Below the pieces are notes generated by a model, which saw nothing but the letters and a program-made list of their open reading frames with translations, did not search any database and was not told the DNA's origin. From Clostridia bacterium (lineage in GTDB: Bacteria > Bacillota > Clostridia > Saccharofermentanales > Saccharofermentanaceae): DNA of 64,000 nt. The DNA is taken from NCBI GenBank assembly GCA_024403735.1, contig JAKSRG010000002.1:62001-126000 (forward strand). The letters run 5' to 3'. The translations under genes were made by a program, and so were the position numbers. Positions 8,728-17,014 of this stretch are shown one piece after another (within the stretch, counting starts at the first letter, position 1; every line of letters begins with the position of its first letter).

Positions 8728-8775
8728 TAACGGTGATTTGTTATTAATATTTGTGTGAAAGTTGAGGAATATATT

Positions 8776-9957
8776 TTGGACGTTAAACAAGAAGCTATTA
8801 AGAAGCATACAGAATGGCAGGGTAAGATTGAAGTAATCGCAAGAGCACCTGTTGATACAAAGGAAGCTTTGTCAATCGCATACACACCTGGTGTTGCTGA
8901 GCCATGTCTTGAGATCTCAGAGAATGTTGATCTTTCATATAAGTACACAAGAAGACACAACCTCGTTGCTGTAGTTACAGATGGTACAGCTGTACTTGGT
9001 CTTGGTGATATCGGACCTGAGGCTGGTATGCCTGTTATGGAAGGTAAGTGTGCACTCTTTAAGGCATTTGGTGATGTTGATGCATTCCCTCTTTGTGTTC
9101 GTTCAAAGGATGTAGATGATATTGTTAAGACAGTTAAGCTTCTCGCTGGTTCTTTTGGTGGTGTAAACCTCGAGGATATTTCAGCTCCACGTTGCTTTGA
9201 GATTGAGAAGAGACTTAAGGAAGATCCTGAAGTTGATATCCCAATCTTCCACGATGATCAGCACGGTACAGCTGTTATTACACTCGCTGGTATGATTAAT
9301 GCTCTTAAGCTTACAGGTAAGGATATTAACAACATTTCTGTTGTAGTTAACGGTGCTGGTGCAGCTGCTACAGCTATCACAAAGCTCCTTATCTCACGTG
9401 GTCTTAAGGATGTAGTTCTTTGCGACCGTAAGGGTGCTATCTATGCTGGTAGAACAGAGAACATGAACCCTGCTAAGGAAGAGATTGCTGCTATTACAAA
9501 CCAGAAGGGTAAGAAGGGAACTCTCGCAGAGGTTCTCGTTGGCGCTGATGTATTTATCGGTGTATCTGCTCCAGGAACACTTACAGCAGAAATGGTAGCT
9601 ACAATGGCTAAGGATCCAATCGTATTTGCTTGTGCTAACCCAGTACCAGAAATTCTTCCTGATGAGGCTAAGAAGGCTGGTGTTGCTGTTATGGCTACAG
9701 GTCGTTCAGATTTCCCTAACCAGGTTAATAACGTTCTTGCTTTCCCAGGTATCTTCCGTGGTGCTTTGGATGTAAGAGCTTCTGATATCAATGATGAGAT
9801 GAAGATTGCTGCAGCTGAGGCTATTGCTTCAATCGTTTCAGACGATGAGCTTAAGGCTGAGTACATTCTTCCAGATGCATTTGATCCACGTGTTGGTAAG
9901 GCTGTTGCGGCTGCAGTTGCTGAGGCTGCACGTAAGAGCGGCGTTGCACGTCTCTAA
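8776..9957 (+). CDS. NAD(P)-dependent malic enzyme
   Basis: Oxidative decarboxylation of malate to pyruvate, 393 residues, the short bacterial form. Motifs: substrate region SIAYTPGVAEPCLEI, the YTRRHNLVAVVTDGTAVLGLGDIG block, metal site FHDDQHGTAVI near residue 155, and Rossmann loop VVNGAGAAATAI near residue 190. The frame is open from a GTG at 8755 that lacks a ribosome binding site. TGAGGA at 8763-8768 is 7 bases before the TTG at 8776, which gives the family N-terminus MDVKQEAIKKH, so I start at the TTG. The gene is rich in preferred codons, suggesting high expression. A strong terminator follows at once. Confidence 0.92.
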   Translation: MDVKQEAIKKHTEWQGKIEVIARAPVDTKEALSIAYTPGVAEPCLEISENVDLSYKYTRRHNLVAVVTDGTAVLGLGDIGPEAGMPVMEGKCALFKAFGDVDAFPLCVRSKDVDDIVKTVKLLAGSFGGVNLEDISAPRCFEIEKRLKEDPEVDIPIFHDDQHGTAVITLAGMINALKLTGKDINNISVVVNGAGAAATAITKLLISRGLKDVVLCDRKGAIYAGRTENMNPAKEEIAAITNQKGKKGTLAEVLVGADVFIGVSAPGTLTAEMVATMAKDPIVFACANPVPEILPDEAKKAGVAVMATGRSDFPNQVNNVLAFPGIFRGALDVRASDINDEMKIAAAEAIASIVSDDELKAEYILPDAFDPRVGKAVAAAVAEAARKSGVARL

Positions 9958-9973
9958 TTAGTTTAGAATTATT

Positions 9974-10021
9974 TCACTCCGCTCTAATGTACGTGCGTAT
10001 ATTGGTGCGGAGTGATTTTTT
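9974..10021 (+). terminator. Terminator after malic enzyme
   Basis: TCACTCCGC (9974-9982) pairs with GCGGAGTGA (10007-10015), with further internal pairing, and a T-tract at 10016-10021. The ribosome binding site of the lrp gene begins only 7 bases later. Confidence 0.88.
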
Positions 10022-10038
10022 GTAGATAGGAGTTTTAT

Positions 10039-10527
10039 ATGGTTAATAGAATGGAATTATTAGATCTCATTAAGCGTGATGCTACATTAACTCCAAAAGA
10101 GATTGCTGTTATGATGGGCAATACTGAGGCGGAGATTAGTGCTGAGATTGAAGCATTAACAGATGAACACATTATTCTTGGTAAAACTACTCAGATTAAC
10201 TGGGAGAAAACTGAGAAAGAGTCTGTTGTCGCGATGATCGAGATTAAGCTCACACCTATGCGTAATCAGGGCTATAACCATATAGCTAATATCTTGTGCA
10301 AATATGAAAAGGTTACTTCATGCTATCTCGCATCAGGTGATTATGATTTGATCATAATGTATGAAGATAAGAATTTGCATGCAGTCGCTAGCTTTGTTTC
10401 AGATAAAGTAGCTCCTCTTGAAGGCGTTCTTTCAACAAAAACTCATTTTATTCTTAAGAAGTATAAGATTGATGGAATTGTGTTTGAAGGCGATGAAGAG
10501 GATAGAAGACAGACTATCATTCTTTAA
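10039..10527 (+). CDS. Lrp/AsnC family transcriptional regulator
   Basis: DNA-binding regulator of 162 residues. An N-terminal helix-turn-helix (residues 5-55, LTPKEIAVMMGNTEAEISAEI) is followed by a RAM/ACT-like effector domain (about 65-140). The ligand is probably an amino acid, by family. AGGAG is 6 bases before the ATG. The aminotransferase gene follows with a 15-base gap, so this regulator may control or sense the pathway of its neighbour. No independent promoter fits between the malic enzyme terminator and this gene, so it may depend on read-through. Confidence 0.88.
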   Translation: MVNRMELLDLIKRDATLTPKEIAVMMGNTEAEISAEIEALTDEHIILGKTTQINWEKTEKESVVAMIEIKLTPMRNQGYNHIANILCKYEKVTSCYLASGDYDLIIMYEDKNLHAVASFVSDKVAPLEGVLSTKTHFILKKYKIDGIVFEGDEEDRRQTIIL

Positions 10528-10542
10528 TTGCGAGGTATAAAT

Positions 10543-11730
10543 ATGGAATATAATGATAAGATTTCAACAGTGGTGCAAAATGTACCACCATCAGCTATTA
10601 GACGTTTCTTTGATTTGGCTAGTGAGATGAAAGATGTTATTTCTCTTTCAATCGGTGAGCCTGATTTTGTTACTCCATGGAGTATCAGAGAAGCGGGTAT
10701 TAATTCTTTAGTTGATGGTTATACTCATTATTCACCTAATGCAGGTTATATTGAATCAAGAAGAGCTATTTGCTCATATATCAACAAGCGTTATGGTATT
10801 GAATATAATCCTACTAATGAAGTGTTGATTACAGTAGGTGGTAGTGAAGGTCTTGATTTGGCTGCGCGTGCACTTATTAATCCAGGTGATGAAGTAATCA
10901 TTGTTGAGCCTTGTTTTGTTGCTTATAAGGCTACTGTAATGTTCGCACATGGTGTTCCAGTAGTATGCGAGACAAAGCCTGAGAATGACTTTAAACTCCA
11001 GCCAGAAGAACTTGAGGCTGTTATTACAGAAAAGACTAAGTATATTATTCTTGGTTATCCAAGTAACCCTACTGGCGCAGTAATGACTAAGGATGATTTG
11101 AAGAAGATTGTTGATGTTCTTGTAAAGCATCCTGATATTATTGTTATTTCAGATGAACTTTATGCAGAGCTAAATTACGTTGAGGATCAGCCAAGTTCTC
11201 TTATCCAGTTCCCAGAGATTCGTGATAGAGTAGTTATGATCAATGGTTTCTCTAAGTCATTTGCTATGACAGGATGGAGATTAGGCTATGTTATTGGTCC
11301 TAAGGAATTAGTTGCTCCAATGACAAAGATCCACCAGTATTGCATTATGAGCTCTCCATCAACTGCTCAGCTTGCTATTATTGAGGCTGCTTATAATGGT
11401 GAAGAAGACGTTAAGATGATGAGAGATGAATATAATCACAGAAGAAGAGTGATTATTGATGGTCTTAAGAATGCAGGTCTTGATTGTTTTACACCATCTG
11501 GTGCATTCTATGCATTCCCTTGTATTAAGGGATTAGGATTAACTTCTGAGGAGTTTTGTGAGAAGTTCCTTATGAGTAAGAGCGTTGCTATTGTACCAGG
11601 TAATGCATTTGGTGCATGTGGTGAAGGTTATGTAAGAATCAGTTATGCTGCTTCTATGAAGGATATTAAAACAGCTATGGAGCGATTAGCTGAATTTGTA
11701 GCTGAACTTAAGGAAGGAAAGATTAAATAA
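10543..11730 (+). CDS. Class I/II pyridoxal-phosphate aminotransferase (AspC/PatA-like)
   Basis: Fold type I aminotransferase of 395 residues. The PLP-binding lysine lies in NGFSKSFAMTGWRLGY. Other family blocks are SIGEPDFVTPWSIREA, GGSEGLDLAARALINPGD, the substrate asparagine in YPSNPTGAV, and ISDELYAEL. It resembles aspartate/aromatic aminotransferases; exact substrates are not readable. A TTG at 10528 opens the frame, but GAGG sits before the ATG at 10543, which gives MEYNDKISTVVQ. Paired with the Lrp-type regulator just upstream. Its stop overlaps the prfB start as TAATG. Confidence 0.9.
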   Translation: MEYNDKISTVVQNVPPSAIRRFFDLASEMKDVISLSIGEPDFVTPWSIREAGINSLVDGYTHYSPNAGYIESRRAICSYINKRYGIEYNPTNEVLITVGGSEGLDLAARALINPGDEVIIVEPCFVAYKATVMFAHGVPVVCETKPENDFKLQPEELEAVITEKTKYIILGYPSNPTGAVMTKDDLKKIVDVLVKHPDIIVISDELYAELNYVEDQPSSLIQFPEIRDRVVMINGFSKSFAMTGWRLGYVIGPKELVAPMTKIHQYCIMSSPSTAQLAIIEAAYNGEEDVKMMRDEYNHRRRVIIDGLKNAGLDCFTPSGAFYAFPCIKGLGLTSEEFCEKFLMSKSVAIVPGNAFGACGEGYVRISYAASMKDIKTAMERLAEFVAELKEGKIK

Positions 11731-12839
11731 TGCTCGAATACGATAATATACGTCTCGAATTAGAGGGTATGGAAGAGCCTGTTGCGACACTTAGAGAGTC
11801 TCTTCATATTGAACATACAATGGTTCAGATTAGTGAGTTAGAAGCTAGAACACAGGAACCAGATTTTTGGAACGATGTTGAGAAGGCTCAGAAACTCCAG
11901 ACAAATCTTAAGAGATTGCAGAAGAAAGTTGAATCATTTAATGATTTGGCTACTGAGAGAGAAGATTTGCTCGCTCTTTGTGAGCTTGGTAATGAAGCTG
12001 AAGACTTGGATTCACTTGAAGAACTTAAGGAAGGTTTGGAGAAGTTCAAGCAGGACTTTGAAAAGATGCGCCTTGAGACACTTCTTACAGGTGAATATGA
12101 CAGAAATAACTGTATCTTAACACTTCATGCTGGTGCTGGTGGAACAGAAGCTCAGGACTGGGCTAGTATGCTATACAGAATGTATACTCGTTGGTGTGAG
12201 ACACATGGTTTCGAAATCAAGATTTTGGATTTGCTTGAAGGCGATGATTACGGCATTAAGAGTGCTTCTATCATGGTATCAGGTGAGAATGCATATGGTT
12301 TCCTTCGTTCAGAGGGTGGAGTTCACAGATTAGTTCGTATTTCACCATTCGATGCAGCAGGAAGAAGACATACTTCTTTTGCTTCATGTGAAGTAATGCC
12401 TGAACTTGATGATACAATTGAGATTAACATTGATCCTAAGGACCTTCGTGTTGATACATATCGTTCAACAGGTAAGGGTGGTCAGCATATTAATAAAACT
12501 GACTCGGCTGTACGTTTGACACATATCCCTACAGGTGTTGTAGTTGCTTGTCAGTCTGAGCGTTCACAGATCCAGAACAGAGAGACTGCTATGAACATGC
12601 TCAAAGCTAAGCTCTTTGCTATTGCTCAGGCAGCTCATATGGAGAAGATTGAGGATATTAAGGGTGCTCAGCTTGATAATGCTTGGGGTAGCCAGATTAG
12701 ATCTTATGTATTCTGTCCATATACAATGGTTAAGGATCATAGAACAGGGTTTGAACTTGTAGATGTAGATGGCGTTATGGATGGTAATCTTGATGGATTT
12801 ATTAATGCTTTCTTGTCTGGTATGAAGAACGAGAAGTAA
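11730..12839 (+). CDS. prfB: Peptide chain release factor 2
   Basis: Class I release factor reading UGA and UAA, 369 residues. The GGQ hydrolysis motif lies in TGKGGQHINKTDSAV, and the SPF codon-recognition tripeptide in RISPFDAAGRRHTSF marks it as RF2, not RF1. The coiled N-terminal helices and conserved PDFWND are in place. The frame is continuous where many prfB genes have a CTTTGA programmed +1 frameshift: codons read SLHIEH with no internal stop. Start and stop of the neighbouring gene overlap by one base. A strong terminator follows 24 bases after the stop. Confidence 0.95.
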   Translation: MLEYDNIRLELEGMEEPVATLRESLHIEHTMVQISELEARTQEPDFWNDVEKAQKLQTNLKRLQKKVESFNDLATEREDLLALCELGNEAEDLDSLEELKEGLEKFKQDFEKMRLETLLTGEYDRNNCILTLHAGAGGTEAQDWASMLYRMYTRWCETHGFEIKILDLLEGDDYGIKSASIMVSGENAYGFLRSEGGVHRLVRISPFDAAGRRHTSFASCEVMPELDDTIEINIDPKDLRVDTYRSTGKGGQHINKTDSAVRLTHIPTGVVVACQSERSQIQNRETAMNMLKAKLFAIAQAAHMEKIEDIKGAQLDNAWGSQIRSYVFCPYTMVKDHRTGFELVDVDGVMDGNLDGFINAFLSGMKNEK

Positions 12840-12863
12840 GTATTGATTGCTTAACAAATAGTA

Positions 12864-12896
12864 AACCTGGAGTATTTGCTCCAGGTTATTTTTTTT
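12864..12896 (+). terminator. Terminator after prfB
   Basis: AACCTGGAG (12864-12872) pairs with CTCCAGGTT (12879-12887) around a 6-base loop, followed by a long T-run to 12896. Confidence 0.9.
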
Positions 12897-12900
12897 GCGA

Positions 12901-12926
12901 AAAAATAGGAGCCTTGCGGCTCCTAA
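12901..12926 (-). terminator. Terminator of the repeat-rich membrane protein gene
   Basis: TAGGAGCC (12907-12914) pairs with GGCTCCTA (12919-12926). On the minus strand it is followed by six Ts (12906-12901). It lies just behind the stop of the minus-strand gene. Confidence 0.85.
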
Positions 12927-12947
12927 AATTTTAAATTGATTTGTTGA

Positions 12948-15236
12948 TTACTTGTTCCAATCGTAGTAGCAAGAGCTGTAACCATAGCTTGATGGTTTTC
13001 CAGAAGTTGTTATCTCGATAGGAGCTGTAAATGTTTCACCAGCCTCAACAACATTACTCTTAGGAACACCAATGAATGTGTTTGACTTGTTAGGATCAGC
13101 TGTGAATGTAAAGTAATCAGACTTAACATCAAGAATATCAACTCCATCAGCAAAGAACTTAATTGATACTGAGTTAATAGAATCTGTAAGCTGTGCATCC
13201 TTGTTACCGTAGTTCTCAAGAACGATGTTACATGTGAAGCCTGAATCGTTACTCTTAAAGCTACTCATACTTGTATAGAATGTTGTAACAGCAGAACCAC
13301 TAGTCGATGGAGCCTTAGTTGTAGCAGCAGTTGTTGCAGCTGTAGTGGCTTCTGTAGTAGTTGCTTCAGTAGTAGCCTCTGTAGTAGCTTCTGTTGTCGC
13401 TTCAGTAGTAGCCTCTGTAGTTGCTTCAGTTGTAGCTTCCGTAGTAGCCTCTGTTGTAGCTTCAGTTGTTGCCTCAGTAGTAGCTTCTGTAGTAGCTTCT
13501 GTTGTTGCCTCAGTAGTTGTAGTAGCAGCAGTAGTAGCTTCTGTTGTTGTTTCATCTGTATCAGAAACAATGATTGAAGTTTCAATAACTGTCTCTGTTG
13601 TTTCTTCAATACCAAATAATTGCTTAATCTGCTTACCGTATGAGATAGCCATGATTACCACAAAGAGGATAATGAAGAGGATGATTACTGTGATAACTGG
13701 TCCAATTCCAATAGTCTTATTAGAACCTTTATTCTTCTTAACGTCTACTGTGTTAACTGGCTGAATGTTACCAGTTTGACTAGCAGCTGAATAACGCTGA
13801 GTAGGTGGTATCTTTCTCTCAAGTGGGCCATTTACATCAGATACAACCATACGAGGTGGACGCTTGATTGCTGTATTTGTACCAGGACGTGATGTTTCTT
13901 GAGTATTTGAAGGCTTAGGATCCTTAGCTCCTGAATTATTCTTTTTGCCGAATGCATCCTTACCAGAAGAAACTTTACCATATGTCTGAACGCCTTCAAG
14001 CTTTGAATCCTGTCCAGGTCTACCAGAAGCCTTGAATGATTCGAAAGCCTTCTGATCAGGTGAAATATCTTGCTTAGGCTGTTCCTGCTTGGCAGGTTCT
14101 GTCTTTGGAGCTTCAACAGGAGCATTGCCTGCGAATGAACTAGAAGACTTTGTTGCTTGTGATGCTGCGAAATCAAGTTCTTTTGTGGATTCAGCAGTAG
14201 CAGCTTTTGATGCAGTTTCAACAGGCTTGAAAGGTGAGATATCAGGTTCTTTAGAAGCCTCATCAAACATCTCATCAATTTCAAGATTTGCCTTTTCTAT
14301 ATCTTTATCACTAATAAACTTAGACTCATCATTTAAAGCATCTAACTCTTTCGCTGAATCAAGAATTGCTTTTTCTGTTGTTTCAATGTCTGAAGAAGCA
14401 TCTGGCATAGGAGCAAAAGGAGACTTAGTGTCTAGGGTAGTAGTTGGTTCAACAGGAGTTGGGGCAGGAGCAAATGGTGACTTTACTTCTGGAGCAGGTG
14501 TTGGTTCAACAGGGGCTGGAGCAGGAACAAATGGTGACTTTGTTTCTGGAGCAGATGTTGGCTCAACAGGAGTTGGAGCAGGAACAAAAGGAGATTTTGC
14601 TTCTGGAGCAGGTGTTGGTTCAACAGGTGCTGGAGCAGGAACAAAAGGTGACTTCTCTTCCGGAACTGCAGTTGGTTCAACAGGTGCTGGAGCAGGAACA
14701 AAAGGAGATTTTGCTTCTGGAGCAGGTGTTGGTTCAACTGGAGTTGGAGCAGGAACAAAAGGTGACTTCTCTTCCGGAGCTACAGTTGGTTCAACAGGTG
14801 CTGGAGCAGGAACAAAAGGAGACTTTTCCTCTGCATCAATTGTTGGCTCAACAGGTTTTAATGGTTTGAAAGCAGAAACAGATGAATCGAACTCGAAGTC
14901 TGCCAAATCGTCTTCGTATTCGAGTGCATCAGTTTGAGTCTGTGAGAATTTATCAGACACAGATTTATCGCTTTCGTTATTCTTGAATGAAATTACAAAT
15001 GAATTACTTATAGTATCGCTTCCTGCAGAACTATCTTCGCCATCATAACTGGAATCGAAAAGTGAATCATGAGAAGAAGTAGTAACTGTTCCGCTAAGAG
15101 GAGAACCAAATAATGAATTTTCACCCTTATCCGCAGCTGGTGAATCATCAAGCTGATCATTGTTTAAATCAGCGCCAAAAAGTTTATCCTTTTTAGGTTC
15201 ATTATTATTGTCGTTGTCGTTAGGATTTCGGAGCAT
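12948..15236 (-). CDS. Repeat-rich single-pass membrane protein with Thr-Glu-Ala stalk
   Basis: A 762-residue protein of unknown function. Order: acidic low-complexity N-terminus (1-130); about eight 19-residue repeats built on KSPF(V/A)PAPxPVEPT (about 135-278); a charged Ser/Ala/Lys-rich linker (280-505); one membrane helix (about 512-533, VITVIILFIILFVVIMAI); a Thr-rich stalk of TTEA repeats (about 560-640); and a C-terminal domain of about 120 residues, beta-rich by eye. There is no N-terminal signal, so the helix is probably a signal anchor: repeats inside, stalk and globular domain outside. Start: ATG at 15236 behind AAAGGTG; a GTG nine bases upstream overlaps that site. It has its own promoter and terminator. 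Confidence 0.7.
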   Translation of the reverse strand: MLRNPNDNDNNNEPKKDKLFGADLNNDQLDDSPAADKGENSLFGSPLSGTVTTSSHDSLFDSSYDGEDSSAGSDTISNSFVISFKNNESDKSVSDKFSQTQTDALEYEDDLADFEFDSSVSAFKPLKPVEPTIDAEEKSPFVPAPAPVEPTVAPEEKSPFVPAPTPVEPTPAPEAKSPFVPAPAPVEPTAVPEEKSPFVPAPAPVEPTPAPEAKSPFVPAPTPVEPTSAPETKSPFVPAPAPVEPTPAPEVKSPFAPAPTPVEPTTTLDTKSPFAPMPDASSDIETTEKAILDSAKELDALNDESKFISDKDIEKANLEIDEMFDEASKEPDISPFKPVETASKAATAESTKELDFAASQATKSSSSFAGNAPVEAPKTEPAKQEQPKQDISPDQKAFESFKASGRPGQDSKLEGVQTYGKVSSGKDAFGKKNNSGAKDPKPSNTQETSRPGTNTAIKRPPRMVVSDVNGPLERKIPPTQRYSAASQTGNIQPVNTVDVKKNKGSNKTIGIGPVITVIILFIILFVVIMAISYGKQIKQLFGIEETTETVIETSIIVSDTDETTTEATTAATTTTEATTEATTEATTEATTEATTEATTEATTEATTEATTEATTEATTEATTEATTTEATTAATTAATTKAPSTSGSAVTTFYTSMSSFKSNDSGFTCNIVLENYGNKDAQLTDSINSVSIKFFADGVDILDVKSDYFTFTADPNKSNTFIGVPKSNVVEAGETFTAPIEITTSGKPSSYGYSSCYYDWNK
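13313..13555 (-). repeat. 12-bp coding repeat (Thr-Thr-Glu-Ala stalk)
   Basis: Tandem 12-base units encode TTEA about fifteen times, with short TTAA variants at the edges. Third-position changes between copies show selection on the protein repeat or repeated slippage with divergence. Such tracts commonly vary in copy number. Confidence 0.9.
14403..14832 (-). repeat. 57-bp coding repeat (KSPF-PAP-PVEPT units)
   Basis: Seven full 57-base units and a partial eighth encode 19-residue repeats with the core KSPFVPAP and PVEPT. Neighbouring units are nearly identical at DNA level, consistent with recent tandem duplication. Related single copies (SAFKPLKPVEPT, ISPFKPVET) flank the array. Confidence 0.92.
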
Positions 15237-15266
15237 AATAAACACCTTTCTATATAAATATTAATA

Positions 15267-15295
15267 ATATTAAAACAAAATACATACTATTTCAA
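15267..15295 (-). promoter_or_regulatory. Promoter of the repeat-rich membrane protein
   Basis: On the minus strand TTGAAA (15295-15290) and TAATAT (15272-15267) are 17 bases apart, giving a leader of about 25 bases to the start codon. Confidence 0.55.
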
Positions 15296-15360
15296 TGATA
15301 ATACATTGCAAGTATATTAAGATGACTTTGGTGATTTTGTAATATTTTTTATTTTTATGT

Positions 15361-15389
15361 TTGACATATATAATTTTGAGTGCTATTAT
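15361..15389 (+). promoter_or_regulatory. Strong promoter of the tRNA-Leu/tRNA-fMet operon
   Basis: TTGACA (15361-15366) and TATTAT (15384-15389) are 17 bases apart, with TGC just before the -10 (extended). Start expected near 15397, about 12 bases before tRNA-Leu. Confidence 0.85.
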
Positions 15390-15408
15390 CATTAGGCGCT
15401 TAGGAATT

Positions 15409-15495
15409 GCTCGTGTGGCGGAATAGGCAGACGCAACGGACTTAAAATCCGTCGGAGTAAAATCCGTACCGGTTCAAGTCCGGTCACGAGCACCA
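15409..15495 (+). tRNA. tRNA-Leu (TAA anticodon)
   Basis: An 87-base class II tRNA. Acceptor GCTCGTG pairs with CACGAGC; the anticodon loop CTTAAAA reads TAA; the long variable arm is present; the T-arm has GGTTCAAGTCC; discriminator A and an encoded CCA end the gene. It reads UUA and UUG codons. Followed after 17 bases by the initiator tRNA in the same transcript. Confidence 0.97.
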
Positions 15496-15512
15496 TTTTT
15501 AAGTATTGATAT

Positions 15513-15589
15513 CGCGGAGTGGAGCAGTTGGTAGCTTGCCGGGCTCATAACCCGGAGGTCGTGAGGTTCGAGTCCCGCCTCCGCAACCA
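15513..15589 (+). tRNA. Initiator tRNA-fMet (CAT anticodon)
   Basis: A 77-base tRNA. It has both marks of a bacterial initiator: an unpaired C1-A72 end (starts CGCGGAG, ends CTCCGCAACCA) and three G-C pairs in the anticodon stem (GGG CTCATAA CCC). CCA is encoded. It shares the promoter of tRNA-Leu. Confidence 0.97.
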
Positions 15590-15595
15590 CTAATA

Positions 15596-15624
15596 GAGTG
15601 TTCGTTTACGGACACTCTTTTTTT
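15596..15624 (+). terminator. Terminator after the tRNA pair
   Basis: GAGTGTTCG (15596-15604) pairs with CGGACACTC (15609-15617, one wobble) around TTTA, followed by seven Ts. The lipase ribosome binding site starts only 8 bases later. Confidence 0.92.
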
Positions 15625-15642
15625 ATGCAATAGGTGATAGAT

Positions 15643-16968
15643 ATGAGATTGAAAAGAAGAATGAATACTTTGATTTGTAGTGTCATTTATATTGTACTTA
15701 CAAATTGCGCAGTATTTCTTGATGATAATTTCAAACTACTTTTTCTAGTGGCTGTTGTTGCTATTGGAGTAAACATTTTTGCAGGTTTTATGAATAGTGA
15801 TATCTATTCAAAGAGATTGAAATACTGCAATCATGGAACTGTTTGTCTGAATGTGTTTAGGATATCGATGACTGTTTCAATCGTTTTTCATATCGTGTAT
15901 TTGATTTATGATTTCTCCGATATTGGGTTTAGTTATTTTGCTAGTTTGATAAATAGCTATGTTCTGCTTTTGATCTTGTTTTGGAATGGAATTATCAGTG
16001 TATATTTAACTTCAGCACAGTTAGGAGTTAAGTATCGAGTGATTGGTGCATTGTTAGGTATGATCCCAATTTTTAACTTAATTTGTTTGAATAAGATTAT
16101 TACAGTATGTAATGATGAGATTGAGTTTGAATCAGAGAAGATTAAACTTAATGAGAGTCGTAAAGATTTAAAGATATGTTGTACTAAGTATCCTATACTT
16201 TTGGTTCATGGAGTGTTCTTCAGAGATTATAAATTTCTAAATTATTGGGGACGAGTTCCAGCTGAATTGATAGCGAATGGAGCTAAGATATATTATGGCA
16301 ATCACTCATCTGCTTTATCAGTTGAGCAGAGTGCTGTTGAAATAGAGAAGAGAATAGAGGAAATCCTTAAAGAGACAGGATGTGAGAAGGTAAATATCAT
16401 TGCTCATTCAAAGGGTGGACTAGATTCACGAGTTGTTATTAATTCAGATATTGGAAAACACGTTGCTTCACTTACTACAATCAATACTCCTCATGGTGGT
16501 TGTGAGTTTGCTGATTATCTATTAAACAAGGCTTCTTCAGAAGTTAAGAACAATGTTAGTTCGGCGTATAATTTTGCAGCAAAAAAATTAGGCGACAAGG
16601 AACCTGATTTTATTTCTGCCGTAAGTGATCTTACTCATAGTAAGTGTGAGGAGTTTAATCAGAAGTATGGTAATCCTTATGGAGTATATTGCCAGAGTGT
16701 GGGTTCTGTCCTAAAAGGAGCATCTAGTCCAAGATTTCCACTTAATCTTACATATTTGTTTGTAAAGCATTTCGATGGCAATCACGATGGTCTTGTTTCT
16801 GTTAAGGCTTTTGAATTTGGTGAGAAATTTACGATGCTTGAGCCAAAATATAAGAGAGGTATATCCCATGCGGATATCATTGATCTTAATAGAGAGAATA
16901 TTCCTGGATTTGATATTAGGGAATTCTATGTACAGCTTGTTGCTGATTTGAAGAATAGAGGTTTTTGA
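15643..16968 (+). CDS. Membrane-anchored alpha/beta-hydrolase, lipase-like
   Basis: A 441-residue protein with about five N-terminal membrane helices (residues 8-145), then an alpha/beta-hydrolase domain (about 185-441). The lipase start block PILLVHGVFF, nucleophile elbow AHSKGG (Ser256, Ala for the usual first Gly as in Bacillus and staphylococcal lipases), Asp382 in NHDGLVS and His409 in ISHADII form a plausible catalytic triad. A lipid or ester substrate is likely; the true one is unknown. Attachment to a multi-helix membrane part is unlike secreted lipases. AGGTG is 6 bases before the ATG at 15643; a GTG at 15634 overlaps that site. No promoter fits behind the tRNA terminator. Confidence 0.8.
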   Translation: MRLKRRMNTLICSVIYIVLTNCAVFLDDNFKLLFLVAVVAIGVNIFAGFMNSDIYSKRLKYCNHGTVCLNVFRISMTVSIVFHIVYLIYDFSDIGFSYFASLINSYVLLLILFWNGIISVYLTSAQLGVKYRVIGALLGMIPIFNLICLNKIITVCNDEIEFESEKIKLNESRKDLKICCTKYPILLVHGVFFRDYKFLNYWGRVPAELIANGAKIYYGNHSSALSVEQSAVEIEKRIEEILKETGCEKVNIIAHSKGGLDSRVVINSDIGKHVASLTTINTPHGGCEFADYLLNKASSEVKNNVSSAYNFAAKKLGDKEPDFISAVSDLTHSKCEEFNQKYGNPYGVYCQSVGSVLKGASSPRFPLNLTYLFVKHFDGNHDGLVSVKAFEFGEKFTMLEPKYKRGISHADIIDLNRENIPGFDIREFYVQLVADLKNRGF

Positions 16969-16974
16969 TTTGAT

Positions 16975-17011
16975 GAGTTCTTTGAAAATTTTTTTCAAGG
17001 AACTCTTTTTT
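16975..17011 (+). terminator. Terminator after the lipase-like gene
   Basis: GAGTTCTTTGAA (16975-16986) pairs with TTCAAGGAACTC (16994-17005, one wobble), then a T-run to 17011. The -35 box of the zinc operon starts four bases on. Confidence 0.88.
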
Positions 17012-17014
17012 GTG

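Noticed and set aside
11730..11850. Programmed frameshift site in prfB
   Set aside because: No CTTTGA slip site and no in-frame UGA; the frame is continuous.
13345..13764. Long plus-strand frame of ASVV repeats, and similar repeat frames opposite the KSPF array
   Set aside because: They are mirror images of the minus-strand TTEA and KSPF repeats; no ribosome binding site and improbable composition.
14403..14832. Regular 57-bp repeats that could be mistaken for a CRISPR array
   Set aside because: Units are contiguous, without unique spacers, and encode an in-frame protein repeat.
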